Shown here: positions 1 through 8,861 of the stretch, piece after piece
How the letters are laid out: each line of letters begins with the position of its first letter
Position numbering within the stretch: position 1 is the first letter of the stretch
Assembly (NCBI GenBank): GCA_965261645.1
Contig: CBDHDJ010000004.1
Span: 1,302,001-1,366,000 of the forward strand
Length of the DNA: 64,000 nt
Direction: 5' to 3'
Origin: CBDHDJ01 sp965261645
Lineage (GTDB): Bacteria > Pseudomonadota > Alphaproteobacteria > SHVV01
Notes under the pieces: generated by a model
Database searches by the model: none
What the model saw: the letters and a program-made list of their open reading frames with translations, nothing else
Told to the model about the DNA's origin: nothing
Position numbers and translations under genes: made by a program

Positions 1-730
1 TGCCGGTGCCGGATCACACCACGCTGTCGCGGCGGCGGCGAACGGTGGATGTCGTTGTGGAAACCAGCACGAACAAGCGGTCTACGGATATCGTGCTGGA
101 TTCCACGGGCCTGAAATTCTTTGGCGCTGGCGAGTGGGCTCGCGCCAAGCACGGTGAAACGCGGCGCTCGTGGCGCAAGCTGCATATCTCGGTTGACCCG
201 GCCAGCAGCGAGATCCGGACGCATGAACTGACCGGTGACGACACGGCCGATGCGACGATGGCGGGACCGCTGGTCGCCGGTTCCAGTGGGGTGATCCGGC
301 GCGTGTTTGCCGACGGCGCCTATGACGGGGAGCCCGTGACAAAAGCGATCCGAGAAGCTCGGCCACCGAATTCACCACCTGAAATCATCATCCCGCCACG
401 CGCCACATCCATTCCTCCCCCGGACACGCCTCATGGCGGATCGGAACGGGAGCACCATGCGGCGGAGATCGCCTCGAAGGGAAGGATGAACTGGCAGAAA
501 CGACAGGGCTACGGATTGAGAGCGCTTGGCGAAACAGCCATGGCTCGCGTCAAGAGGCTCAACGGCGGCAAGCTCACCGCTCGCACATTCCAATCCCAAC
601 AAACCGAAATCGCCATGCAGATCGACGCACTCAATCGCTCTATCCGTGCGGCGAAACCAAACACAATCAGGATCCGCTAACCAACCGGGGAATGGGCGAT
701 CACACCACCGCGGCTCCATGCACCAAAGCC
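1..730 (+). mobile_element. IS5-family insertion sequence, left end outside the window
   Basis: The element carries the DDE transposase described separately. I place its right end at 730 because the minus-strand sequence ending there begins GGCTTTGGTGCA, which resembles the GGCTTTGTTG-type ends known for IS903-group members of IS5; that match is from memory. The neighbouring membrane-protein reading frame (minus strand, start 1013) stays coherent up to 731 and then turns into nonsense, which supports the boundary. The left end and any target duplication lie outside the window. Confidence 0.75.
3..680 (+). CDS. IS5-family transposase, 5' end missing
   Basis: This is a DDE transposase that moves its own insertion sequence. 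The frame is open from base 3, so the true N-terminus lies before the window. The first catalytic Asp is in DSTGLKFFG and the second in FADGAYD. The last is in the IS5-type Y-(2)-R-(3)-E-(6)-K signature, seen here as YGLRALGETAMARVK. The frame ends in TAA at 678-680, about 50 bases before the proposed IS end. All three catalytic positions are present, so the visible part looks intact. The gene reads towards a membrane-protein gene that the element interrupts. Confidence 0.85.
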   Translation, partial: PVPDHTTLSRRRRTVDVVVETSTNKRSTDIVLDSTGLKFFGAGEWARAKHGETRRSWRKLHISVDPASSEIRTHELTGDDTADATMAGPLVAGSSGVIRRVFADGAYDGEPVTKAIREARPPNSPPEIIIPPRATSIPPPDTPHGGSEREHHAAEIASKGRMNWQKRQGYGLRALGETAMARVKRLNGGKLTARTFQSQQTEIAMQIDALNRSIRAAKPNTIRIR

Positions 731-1013
731 TGTCGTAGGCAAAGAACGTCAGCACGAAGTTCATCCACGCTCCCAAAAGGGGTGCCAGAAACCACCACGG
801 CATCGGTAATTTCAGCACGGGGTCCCACGTGTAGACGCCGAACACGCCGATGATCGCGCCCAGCGTCGTGTACCAGAGCAATATTCCCCAGCGCAGCAGG
901 CTTTCATCGCCGACCGGATAGACCGTGAGGTAGATAAACCCCGCAAGGCCGAACAGGGCGCCGAGCGTTTTGCCGACGGCGATGCGGGTGTTCAAAGAGG
1001 GATTGCCGAACAT
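731..1013 (-). pseudogene. Small membrane protein, 3' end removed by the IS5 insertion
   Basis: The gene starts with ATG at 1013 behind a GGAGG ribosome site. Its first ~94 residues contain three hydrophobic stretches: roughly residues 15-32 (starting TLGALFGLAGFIYL), 42-60 and 74-92. The reading frame runs into the IS5 end at 731, just after AYDR, and then continues through inverted transposase sequence, giving a meaningless 213-aa open frame. The original C-terminus is lost or lies on the far side of the IS. I do not recognise a family; a small integral inner-membrane protein is all that can be said. Confidence 0.6.
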
Positions 1014-1181
1014 TTGAACCTCCAGGGTTATTGGAGTTGCCGGTCAGGCCGGAGTATCCGCAATCGGCCGCAATCGATTGACCTAAATCGACTTGATGTT
1101 GCGTTCGGTGCAAGAGGCGATGGCCGGCGGTGTGGGCTACGGGAGGCAATAGCCCACACCTGGAGGGCCAGCGCATGCCGC

Positions 1182-1667
1182 CTAATTGGCGTTGTTACGC
1201 TTTTGCTGCCCCCGGCGGTGGTGCCATCGGTCACTCATCGACAGCCCGCCGTCGTCGTTGCGGTCCAGCCGCTCGACGATGTTGGCCAACGGCCTGTCGT
1301 ACTCCGCGCGCGAGATAACAGCGTTGCCGTCCGTATCCAGCATTTGGAAGGCACGCACGGTCAGCGGACGCGTGGTTTCATGCCAGACGCCGGCGAATTC
1401 ATTGAGGCTGAGGTTGCCGTCGCTGTCGCCATCGTGGGCCGCATGACGGTCGTTGCGCACCTTGTCGATCTCCGCTTGGCTGAGCTTGCCGTCACCGTCG
1501 GTGTCGATGGACTCGATTATTTCCATCGCCATGAGGCCGAACTGTCCTTTGGCGAAGAAACCCATGCCGCCATGACCGCGTTCCGCGTAGCTCGCGCCCG
1601 CGAGTGCGATACCGCCGATAGCCGCGGCGATGCCTATTCCGATCAGCGCCTTCGTTCTCGTTCTCAT
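1182..1667 (-). CDS. Secreted EF-hand calcium-binding protein
   Basis: A 161-aa protein with an N-terminal signal segment (MRTRTKALIGIGIAAAIGG and so on, likely cut after ASYA), so it is probably periplasmic. Four acidic loops follow: DTDGDGKLSQAE (canonical), DGDSDGNLSLNE (close to canonical), DTDGNAVISRAE and DRNDDGGLSMSD. The first three end in the expected Glu; the fourth ends in Asp. The C-terminus is basic (RRGQQKRNNAN). I chose ATG 1667 over the longer open frame because it has AGGAG a few bases upstream and directly precedes the signal peptide. It is divergent from a response-regulator fragment, an arrangement that would suit a regulated periplasmic calcium sensor, but that is inference. 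Confidence 0.85.
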   Translation of the reverse strand: MRTRTKALIGIGIAAAIGGIALAGASYAERGHGGMGFFAKGQFGLMAMEIIESIDTDGDGKLSQAEIDKVRNDRHAAHDGDSDGNLSLNEFAGVWHETTRPLTVRAFQMLDTDGNAVISRAEYDRPLANIVERLDRNDDGGLSMSDRWHHRRGQQKRNNAN

Positions 1668-1865
1668 GGATATGCTCCTGCGTCGAATGTCTATGACCCA
1701 AATATAGGCAGCGTTTGCCGCAAAACTATGTGCATCCGCGCACTTTGTGTTGCGCGAGTTGGACGATCGGGGAACTGGCAAACTTTGTTACGCTCTTTGC
1801 CTGCGTTTGAGCGAGGCTCTCGTTAGCCGTTGGCTACTGAAGCGTCACCGTCGTTCCCGTGGCCG

Positions 1866-1985
1866 ATGGCCGATGATCACCGGGATATCCGCGAGCCCTT
1901 GGCGCGCTACCTGAAGAAGCATGACGAGCTGCGCGTCACCATGGCGGACAGCAGCGCGTTCGCGCGGCGGATAGATGCAGCGCAA
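1866..1985 (+). pseudogene. Response regulator, N-terminal fragment
   Basis: Starting at ATG 1866 the frame reads MADDHRDIREPLARYLKKH, then LRVTMADSSAFARRID. This is the start of a receiver domain: paired acidic residues after the first strand, the conserved DIREPL stretch, then the second strand with AD. After about position 1985 the similarity to a receiver ends and the frame closes within 25 codons, with no phospho-acceptor Asp and no output domain. The gene is therefore truncated where the umuDC/conjugative block begins. The end coordinate is approximate. An upstream TTG at 1830 is also open in this frame. Confidence 0.55.
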
Positions 1986-2031
1986 CGATGGGTTTCTGCC
2001 CGCCGCAGTTTCAATCCCGGAACGGTTCTCC

Positions 2032-3351
2032 TCATTGTGGCGGAATGCCGGATTTAGCGGCTTCGGCGTGCGGCGTGACCGGTCCAGTGTTCGCCGCCGC
2101 CAGGTCCCGCCAGCGGGTGGTGTACCGCGGGGACAGGTGCTCCTGGCGCATCCGCCACTCCGCAGTGCTGGCCGCGAGACCGAGGCCGATCGAGCCCCGC
2201 CCGAACCGCCCGTTGATCCGATCCATCGCCTGCATCAAGCGGCCGTTCTCCAACGGTCTGTCCTGGAACAGCGATCCAACCGCATCAGCGGCCGGCGACA
2301 GGTCAAGGAGCATCACGCCGGCCTTGCGGTAGGCAAAGCCCTCGCGCCAAAGGCGCTCGAGGATTCGCAACGCCGCCGCGACGATAACGCGGTTGTCGGC
2401 GGTTGGCGCCGGGAACGCTGCCGATGCGGCGGTCGTGTATTGTGGGGCGGCGGTATCGAACCTGTCGGTCGCGATGGACACCTGCAGATTGCCGCAGACT
2501 TGATCGGCCTGACGGATCTTCTCCGCCGTCCTTTCCGCGAAGGATACGATGGCGTCGCGAACCTGCTCCCTATCGCTAATGGCCCGGCTGAAGCTTCGCG
2601 AACAGCAGGTGGTCTGTTTGGCGGCGGGCTGTGTCTCCAATTCATGACAGGCGATGCCGCGCAGCTCGTGCACCGTCCTGAGCCCAGTCACTCCCATGCG
2701 CTGGCGCACCCAGCCATCGGGCGCATCGCGCAGGTCCAGCGCGGTCCCGATACCGCGCCCGGCCAGCATCCTCGACCAGCGGCCGCCGATGCCCCAGACA
2801 TTGCCCGCGGCCGTCCTGGAGAGCGCCGGGCCGACCCAGGCGGGGTTGCCCGACAGGTCAAGAACCCCTCCCGTCCGTGGCGCGCTTTTCGCGATCCTGT
2901 TGGCGATCTTGGCCAGGGTCTTGGTCGGGCCGATCCCGATCGATACCGGGATGCCGGTCCAGCGGCGGACCCGGGTGCGAAGATTGCGGCACCACCGGGT
3001 CAGGTCGGGAACCGCCAGGCGGTCGAGATCGAGGAAGCTCTCGTCGATACTGTAGACCTCGATGCGCGGCGCTTCGGCGGCCAGAATGCTCATCACCCGT
3101 TCCGACAGGTCGCCATAGAGCGCGTAGTTCGAGGACAGCACCGTGACATCGTGGCGTTCGACGAGGCGCTTCGCCTGGAACAGCGGGACGCCCATGGCGA
3201 TGCCGAGTGCCTTGGCCTCCTGGGAGCGGGCGACGATGCAACCATCGTTGTTGGACAGCACGACGATGGGGCGGCCGGCGAGCGAAGGTTGGAACACCCG
3301 CTCGCACGAGGCATAGAAGTTGTTGCAATCGACCAGGCCGATCGTCGTCAT
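2032..3351 (-). CDS. umuC: Y-family DNA polymerase V catalytic subunit UmuC (copy 1)
   Basis: A 439-aa error-prone polymerase for lesion bypass after SOS induction, acting with processed UmuD. The N-terminus TIGLVDCNNFYASCERVF carries the first metal-binding Asp (residue 8), and YSIDESFLDLD carries the Asp103-Glu104 pair. A helix-hairpin-helix region follows (around VWGIGGRWSRML) and then the little-finger region. Length is close to the ~420 aa usual for UmuC. I chose ATG 3351 because it lies 4 bases after the umuD stop and begins at the conserved N-terminus; the longer open frame overlaps umuD. A second, non-identical umuC lies at 28800-30059. Confidence 0.93.
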   Translation of the reverse strand: MTTIGLVDCNNFYASCERVFQPSLAGRPIVVLSNNDGCIVARSQEAKALGIAMGVPLFQAKRLVERHDVTVLSSNYALYGDLSERVMSILAAEAPRIEVYSIDESFLDLDRLAVPDLTRWCRNLRTRVRRWTGIPVSIGIGPTKTLAKIANRIAKSAPRTGGVLDLSGNPAWVGPALSRTAAGNVWGIGGRWSRMLAGRGIGTALDLRDAPDGWVRQRMGVTGLRTVHELRGIACHELETQPAAKQTTCCSRSFSRAISDREQVRDAIVSFAERTAEKIRQADQVCGNLQVSIATDRFDTAAPQYTTAASAAFPAPTADNRVIVAAALRILERLWREGFAYRKAGVMLLDLSPAADAVGSLFQDRPLENGRLMQAMDRINGRFGRGSIGLGLAASTAEWRMRQEHLSPRYTTRWRDLAAANTGPVTPHAEAAKSGIPPQ

Positions 3352-3355
3352 GGAC

Positions 3356-3799
3356 CTAACGCGCGCAGTGCCGGCGGATGCTGTGGGTAACGACACCCCA
3401 GGCCTCGCAACCGGCATCGTCGAGGGCGATATCGGGAAAAGCCGGATTCTCGGCGTAGAGGATCAGGGCGCCATTGCTCTTTCTCAGGCGTTTGACCGTC
3501 AGTTCGCCATGCAGGACGGCGATGACGATATCGTCGGCCTGGGGCGCGATGGCGCGGTCGACAACGAGAAGGTCGCCGTCGAAAATTCCGGCATCGCGCA
3601 TGGATTCGCCCTGCGCGCGGATGAAAAAGGTCGCGGCCGGGCGGCGGATCAGATGCAGATTGAGATCAAGCTTGCCCTCGATATGGTCGTCGGCGGGGCT
3701 TGGAAAACCGGCGGGTACCCTGGAGCCGTAAAGTGGCAGGGCGAGTTCGGTGGGCTGATCGGTGAAACGATGCAAGGAGGCGGCCCTCAGTGTTGACAC
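3356..3799 (-). CDS. umuD: UmuD-type S24 self-cleaving mutagenesis protein (copy 1)
   Basis: UmuD cleaves itself on RecA filaments, and the product joins UmuC to form Pol V. Numbering from GTG 3799 (about 147 aa), a likely cleavage site is Ala30-Gly31. The catalytic Ser is Ser66 in QGESM and the Lys is Lys103 in HGELTVKRL. The 37-residue spacing equals that of the E. coli Ser60/Lys97 pair, and the cut site lies at the same distance from the Ser. The open frame reaches GTG 3823, but the LexA box at 3800-3814 overlaps those extra codons. I therefore favour GTG 3799 or a TTG at 3775; the exact start is uncertain. umuC follows after 4 bases. Confidence 0.88.
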   Translation of the reverse strand: MSTLRAASLHRFTDQPTELALPLYGSRVPAGFPSPADDHIEGKLDLNLHLIRRPAATFFIRAQGESMRDAGIFDGDLLVVDRAIAPQADDIVIAVLHGELTVKRLRKSNGALILYAENPAFPDIALDDAGCEAWGVVTHSIRRHCAR

Positions 3800-3814
3800 G
3801 AACATAACATGAAC
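3800..3814 (-). promoter_or_regulatory. LexA (SOS) box for umuDC copy 1
   Basis: The sequence GAAC-ATAACAT-GAAC is a perfect direct repeat with a 7-base spacer. This is the alphaproteobacterial LexA operator (GTTC-N7-GTTC on the other strand). A TTGACA-like -35 lies at 3828-3833 on the minus strand, with CATGTT (3806-3811) 16 bases away as a weak -10. The operator therefore overlaps the -10 region and could block transcription directly. It implies DNA-damage control of the cassette. Confidence 0.85.
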
Positions 3815-4035
3815 AAACAACACTGGTTGTCAAGATCGTGCGGCGTGTTGAGTGCTGTCCCGATCCGAACATTCCTTCCGCCAGGGACCCATCGGCCGTT
3901 TGCCGTTCGCTCGAGAGCCTCCAGATTAGAGTCTGGCACTCAAAATGACGTCTCTCGCCGCGTTCGATGCCGTGAGGACGCGCCATTGCCCATGAGGTCG
4001 AGGAGAGAGGGCGCCGGTCCAGCCAACCGCGCGGC

Positions 4036-7000
4036 TTACTGCAGGCGCATTCTCAGGCTCTTGGACTTCTTGCGGGTCTGGCGTTTCTTCTCCTCGTGCT
4101 TCTCGTCCTTTTTGAACTCGCGCTCGCGATAGTCGTCGAACGCCTTCTGTGCCGCTATGCGCTCGTCCCCCGTTGCGTTGTACGCGGCCGATTGAAGCCG
4201 GCGGAACTCATGGGCCTTGCTTTGGGCTTCGCGCCTGCGCTCTTCGTCCGTTTGCGGCGAGGAGGGCTGTTGTCGGGTCTCTTCATGTATGTCGCGGGCG
4301 TGGCGGCGGTCTTCCCCGGGCGTGGTGTAGTGTTTGGACTCGCGCTCGCGATAGTCGTCGAACGCCTTCCGTGCTGCTATGCGCTCGTCCCCCGATGCGT
4401 GGTAGGCGGCCGACTGAAGCCGGCGGAATTCATGGGCCTTGCTTTGGGCTCCGCGCGCGCTCTCTTGGGGCGTTGGTGCCGGGGAAGAGCGCTCCTGGGT
4501 TTCTGTTACGGCGTTCTCGCGGATGGCGGCGCTGTCCCGCCGGATCGCCTCGCGAAGGTCCGAGAGCGCCCATTTCAGGCGTGTATCGCCGATCAGGATG
4601 TGATCGAGATGCACACCGTAGGCCTCCTTGTCCGAGAGAATGGCCTCACCCGCCGCCGCCAGGCGGTCCGCTTCCTGCCTCCAATCCGGATGATCCGGTA
4701 CCTCGGCGGTCGGAATATCGAGGCTCTCCGCCGCGCTTTGAAGGGCGGCGTAATTGCCCATGTGCCGTTCGGCCGCGTCAAGATAGTCCACGACGAAATT
4801 GCGCGCCGAGAAATCCCGTTGATGATTTTCGAGCGCCCGGATCATGGGTGCCCGTGTCTCGGCGGCGATATCCCGGTTATCCGCGAGCGCCTGCATGCGC
4901 GGCATCATGTCCGCATACCCCTTGGCGTAGAATATAGGCTCCCCGGTTTGTTGGACCCTTTCGATCACGCTGTTCCAATCCCGCCGCAAGGCTTCGTAGG
5001 GTTCCAGCCAGTCCGGCTTTGCGGTTTCCGCGTCTGTTGCGGGCGCCCCCGCATCGGCCGTCGTCGCGGCAGGACTGCGGGATGGCGCTGTCGTCGCGGT
5101 CCGCTCCACCGTTTCGGCACGCCCGTCCAGCGCAGCATGATCGTCCTCCAAAGGCAACTCGCCTTGCCGCAACTCCGGCCCAGGTTGCTGTTCCGGAGCC
5201 TGTTCAGCCTCCCGTCTGATCCGATGCACGTAGCGCATCGTGGCCGCGCGCCGGTGGCGTTGCGCCCGTGTATGGAGTTCCTCGAAGGCGTCGAGATCCT
5301 TGCGACCGATACCGCCGCGTTCTGCCAGCAGGGAGGCGAAGTCGTCCGGCCGGGCGCGGAAGGCTTCGGCCTGTTTAAGCAGTGCCGAGTGACGGGTGAG
5401 CGTCTCCTGGTAAGCAGGCCCAAGTGCCACGGTATCGCCTTGCGTGCGGGTGCGCTCGCGCAGATCGTCGTATGCCGCTAGAACCTCTTGGTGACCAGCG
5501 GCGAAGGTGGAGACCGCCTGGGCATGGCGCCAGCCGAAGGCGGTGCGCCGGACATCCCGCGCGATGCGAGCCAGCGCATTGTCGTTCGCCACCGGACGGG
5601 CTTCCAGCGGCTCCCCCCGGGTTTCTCGAATTGACCGGGAATTGTTCTCCCGGACATTCTCTCGGCTATCTTGCCATATGCCATCGGCCATGTAGTCGAG
5701 CGCCGCCTCCTTGGGCTGCGACCGTGACCAGCGTTCGGCCAGCCAGGCCCGGACCTCGGTGTCCGTCACCGCAACTTCCCGGTCGTTGTCCGCTCGCCTG
5801 TCGGCGATATCGAGAACGAGCGGTGCCCGGTTAACGTAGATGTCGAGCCTCTCGCGATGGCGTGTCGCCGCGGGATAGATGGTTTCACGCGCGGGCCTTG
5901 CATCGGCCAGCAGGAACGTCCGGTCCACGGTCAACCCCTGGGCCGAGGTGATTGTGAGCGCATAGCCATGATCGAGACGGATATTGCCGTACCAGTCGCG
6001 GATTTCGTCGTGGTGGAACGATACGGTCCGTCCATCCTCGGTGCGAGCCGATATCAGGACACTCGGCTCCGTACCGGCCTCGCCTCTTTGAACCTTGAAG
6101 TCGTCGACCGTGATCACGGTGCCGTTGAACAGCTGCTTCTCCCAGTGGGTGGCGCCGATACGCAGCCGGTCGCCGCGCGCGATCTCCAGCGGCGAGGTTG
6201 TTCGCTCGTCTTCCGTTCCCCGGCTTACGATTACCGTTACCCGGTCCGTATCGGGCTGTTCCCCATCCGTTAGCGCGGCGAAACGACGCTCCCGCATCAG
6301 ATGCGACAGTGCCCGCACTTCGGCTCGTGTGCGCGCCAGCACCACGCTAGACTTTCCGGGGTTCGCCCGCTGGTAGCGGTCCCAGTCATCAACCAGACCG
6401 GTCAACGTCTTTTCTTCGTCGTACCCGATATGGAACCGATCCCTTGCGTGGTGAGCCGCTATGGCCGATGCCGCGTTGCCATCGCGCAGCGCTTCCGACG
6501 CTGCCACCTGCCACGGTGTGAATACAGCCTTATCCACCATCTCATCGTATTCAGTAAGAATGCGGGTGCGTTCCTGCCCTCCCATCATCCCCGTGCGGAA
6601 CCGCGCAGCCTCTGGATTCTCGCCATGAACATGGACCAGAATATCTTCTAGGTCGGCCTTCTGGCGGCGGATTCGGTCAACCCTCACGCTGCCAACAGCG
6701 TCGCGCACTAACCTCAACCCCGGTCCCGCCTCAACGGGTTGTTGCTGTTGCGTGTCGCCCGCGAAGACGATTTTCGCCCCATGACGTTCTGAGAGTTGGA
6801 GAATGTGATGCGCCTGGCGGGTCGACAGCATCCCCGCCTCGTCGACGATGATGGTGGTGTCTCCATCGATCTCGATACCGCCACGCGCGGCGAGGCGCAG
6901 CAGCTTGTCGACGCAGAACGGCCGCGCATCGACATCGTTACCCAGCGCTACGGCGGTGCGCCAAGCCACAGCTGTGGCGATGATGTTGTTCCCGTGTTCG

Positions 7001-8457
7001 CGGTAAAGATCAGCGATGGGTCGCAGCGTCGTGGTCTTGCCCGAGCCTGCCGCTGCCTCGATGATGGCGACCCGGCCGCCGGATGAGGTGACCGTCCTTA
7101 TTGCCGTGATCTGTTCTTCGCTCAACGGATAACCCGCCGCCAGAAGCCCCGCCACCTTTGCCTCGATGGCCTGGGCGGACAGGGAATGTCCCGTACCTGC
7201 GGCCATTCCTGCCGCCATGTCACGGACTTCAAGCTCCATTTGGAGGTTGTGACGTGTTGAATAGAGCCTGGTATGCATCATGTCAGCCCGGCCTTCGGCC
7301 GACCGTGGCGGCCGGGTCAGGCGCACGACCTCCGGGCTCAGAAGAACACGCTCTATGCTTGTCGCGACCGCATCGCGGTTCAGGAGTCCGGCGGTGGCAT
7401 TGCCGACCCGCTCGACGATATCCGGCAGTCGGAAGACTGCTTCCTCGCGTGTAAGGCGGTACGGTAGATCTTCCAGAATCGCGGTTAAGTCTCGGATCTG
7501 TTGCAGTGTAATATCCTCAACTTTGCCCAATAGCGAGACGATCAGCGCCTCGCGTTCTATAAAGCCGTCCGCTTCGCCACGCCAGCGCGCGTGCCGGATC
7601 TCCGGGTCATTGTCGGGAGATTTGCCGGCCCGTGTGATCTTGTTCGCCGCCGCTGCACGCGGCGCGTTGCCCTCGACCGCAAAGCCCATCTCCCTGGCGG
7701 CGTCGATTATCGCCGCCCGGCGCTTTGACCAGTGTCCCATCAGATCTTCGGGCATGCCTGCGACCCGCGTGAACTCTCCATCCTTGCCGTACTGTTCCAT
7801 GCGGATGCCGAGACGCTCTTGCAGACTCCATGCCATGGCATTGCGGTAGACTGCCCCCGCCGCCTTCATCCAGTTGTAGACCGGGTGTTGATGCAAAGCC
7901 CGGTACTTGCCGTCCTGGTGTGTCCGGGCGGCATTGAAGATCACGCAGTGGGTATGAAGCTGCGGGTCGTTGTCCCGGCTGGTTCCATGCTGGAACATAG
8001 CGGCCGTGATATCGGCCGGCAGCACCTCTATATCGCCATCCCGATTACGGATGCGGGTATAGGCGCAATGGCGCAGCACCGTTTCTTCCAGTGCTATACG
8101 CGCGGCATCGTTATGCGCCTGCTCGATCTCCGAACGCAGACCGGGGTCGGCGACCGCCCACAAGGCGGAGACGCTTTTGTCGGCGGAGAAGGTCATGTCG
8201 AGACCCGCCGAACGGCGCTCGCTGCCGGCATTCTGTGTGAGTTTAGCTCCGGTCTTAGGTGCGAAGCCGTTGTACAGCCGGTGGAAGTCACTGCTATCGA
8301 TCTTGCCGCCATCGGCCAGACCGAACAGGCCCTTCGGATTGAACCAGACGCCATCCGGTTCTTCTCCCGCTGTGTAGTATTCGTTGGGATGACGGAAGGA
8401 GCGTTGGCTCTCCAGGTAGTAGGCAGCTGACGCGGCCTGGGCGAGAGTCGCTACCAT
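4036..8457 (-). CDS. traA: TraA-type conjugative relaxase-helicase (MobF/TrwC family)
   Basis: A 1473-aa protein that nicks oriT, stays bound to the 5' end and unwinds the transferred strand. The N-terminal ~300 residues are a TrwC relaxase. Tyr pairs at about 13-14 and 27-28 are candidate nucleophiles, and the metal-binding histidines are about 157, 168 and 170 (QLHTH). A RecD-like helicase follows, with Walker A AAAGSGKTTT at ~468-477, Walker B IIVDEAG and a late motif ITSAQGLTVD. The C-terminal ~300 residues are charged and predicted helical, with a duplicated ~39-residue unit near the end. ATG 8457 gives the expected MVATLAQAAS start. No secretion genes are nearby, so transfer would need genes outside the window. 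Confidence 0.92.
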   Translation of the reverse strand: MVATLAQAASAAYYLESQRSFRHPNEYYTAGEEPDGVWFNPKGLFGLADGGKIDSSDFHRLYNGFAPKTGAKLTQNAGSERRSAGLDMTFSADKSVSALWAVADPGLRSEIEQAHNDAARIALEETVLRHCAYTRIRNRDGDIEVLPADITAAMFQHGTSRDNDPQLHTHCVIFNAARTHQDGKYRALHQHPVYNWMKAAGAVYRNAMAWSLQERLGIRMEQYGKDGEFTRVAGMPEDLMGHWSKRRAAIIDAAREMGFAVEGNAPRAAAANKITRAGKSPDNDPEIRHARWRGEADGFIEREALIVSLLGKVEDITLQQIRDLTAILEDLPYRLTREEAVFRLPDIVERVGNATAGLLNRDAVATSIERVLLSPEVVRLTRPPRSAEGRADMMHTRLYSTRHNLQMELEVRDMAAGMAAGTGHSLSAQAIEAKVAGLLAAGYPLSEEQITAIRTVTSSGGRVAIIEAAAGSGKTTTLRPIADLYREHGNNIIATAVAWRTAVALGNDVDARPFCVDKLLRLAARGGIEIDGDTTIIVDEAGMLSTRQAHHILQLSERHGAKIVFAGDTQQQQPVEAGPGLRLVRDAVGSVRVDRIRRQKADLEDILVHVHGENPEAARFRTGMMGGQERTRILTEYDEMVDKAVFTPWQVAASEALRDGNAASAIAAHHARDRFHIGYDEEKTLTGLVDDWDRYQRANPGKSSVVLARTRAEVRALSHLMRERRFAALTDGEQPDTDRVTVIVSRGTEDERTTSPLEIARGDRLRIGATHWEKQLFNGTVITVDDFKVQRGEAGTEPSVLISARTEDGRTVSFHHDEIRDWYGNIRLDHGYALTITSAQGLTVDRTFLLADARPARETIYPAATRHRERLDIYVNRAPLVLDIADRRADNDREVAVTDTEVRAWLAERWSRSQPKEAALDYMADGIWQDSRENVRENNSRSIRETRGEPLEARPVANDNALARIARDVRRTAFGWRHAQAVSTFAAGHQEVLAAYDDLRERTRTQGDTVALGPAYQETLTRHSALLKQAEAFRARPDDFASLLAERGGIGRKDLDAFEELHTRAQRHRRAATMRYVHRIRREAEQAPEQQPGPELRQGELPLEDDHAALDGRAETVERTATTAPSRSPAATTADAGAPATDAETAKPDWLEPYEALRRDWNSVIERVQQTGEPIFYAKGYADMMPRMQALADNRDIAAETRAPMIRALENHQRDFSARNFVVDYLDAAERHMGNYAALQSAAESLDIPTAEVPDHPDWRQEADRLAAAGEAILSDKEAYGVHLDHILIGDTRLKWALSDLREAIRRDSAAIRENAVTETQERSSPAPTPQESARGAQSKAHEFRRLQSAAYHASGDERIAARKAFDDYRERESKHYTTPGEDRRHARDIHEETRQQPSSPQTDEERRREAQSKAHEFRRLQSAAYNATGDERIAAQKAFDDYREREFKKDEKHEEKKRQTRKKSKSLRMRLQ
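4111..4449 (-). repeat. Two 117-bp direct repeats inside the 3' end of traA
   Basis: Positions 4111-4227 and 4333-4449 are near-identical in-frame direct repeats, each coding for about 39 residues that include SKAHEFRRLQSAAY and KAFDDYRERE. Only about a dozen bases differ, so the duplication is fairly recent or kept alike. The 105-base spacer encodes an unrelated charged linker. The tandem units lie in the disordered, charged tail of the relaxase. Confidence 0.9.
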
Positions 8458-8861
8458 GGTGCTCGCTCCGTGGCGGCGCTGTTGGTGAGATATATAACCT
8501 GGTCCAGGCGCTGCCCGATTTCGACCGTGATAATTCTCATGGTTCCAGTCCCGGAAATTCCTACGCTTTACAACAGGTTACGGAAATACCCGGACGATTT
8601 TGTACAACATGGCAGGGTTTTATGAACTCATTGAAATCTAAGCACATAAAGGTGCAGAGGTGTGCGTAGTTTTACATACCCTCTGATGTTTCGCGAGAGG
8701 ATATAGACTGCATAATCGGAGATCAAGGGGAATTTGGCCCTGCCTTGGTACGTGGCGGCACACTTGAAATGGCCGTTCGAATGGCGGAATTGACCGGCTG
8801 TCGGGCCAATGGCAGAATCCGGGCTTGCTCGCGGATTCTGGAAACAGCGGGGAGATGGACG
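8458..8861. other. Divergent intergenic region with candidate oriT
   Basis: This 404-base gap separates the leftward relaxase from the rightward small TraC-like gene. It is visibly more AT-rich than its neighbours. It contains an imperfect inverted repeat at 8655-8685 (CAGAGGTGTG facing CATACCCTCTG), with TGTGCGTAG in its left half and loop. An oriT next to its own relaxase gene is the usual arrangement in this family. No other coding sequence is visible, although frames on the plus strand are open from 8745. Confidence 0.5.
8655..8685 (+). repeat. Inverted repeat, possible relaxase recognition hairpin
   Basis: Left arm CAGAGG (8655-8660) and right arm CCTCTG (8680-8685) pair perfectly, and further bases (TGTG facing CATA) pair partly. 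The segment GTGCGTA next to the left arm matches, from memory, the GTGCGTA directly upstream of the nic site in the R388/IncW oriT, which is also served by a TrwC relaxase. The nic position cannot be set from sequence alone. Confidence 0.4.

Noticed and set aside
1014..1826. 270-aa open frame on the plus strand
   Set aside because: It is the antisense shadow of the EF-hand gene; the minus strand has a signal peptide, EF-hand loops and a ribosome site.
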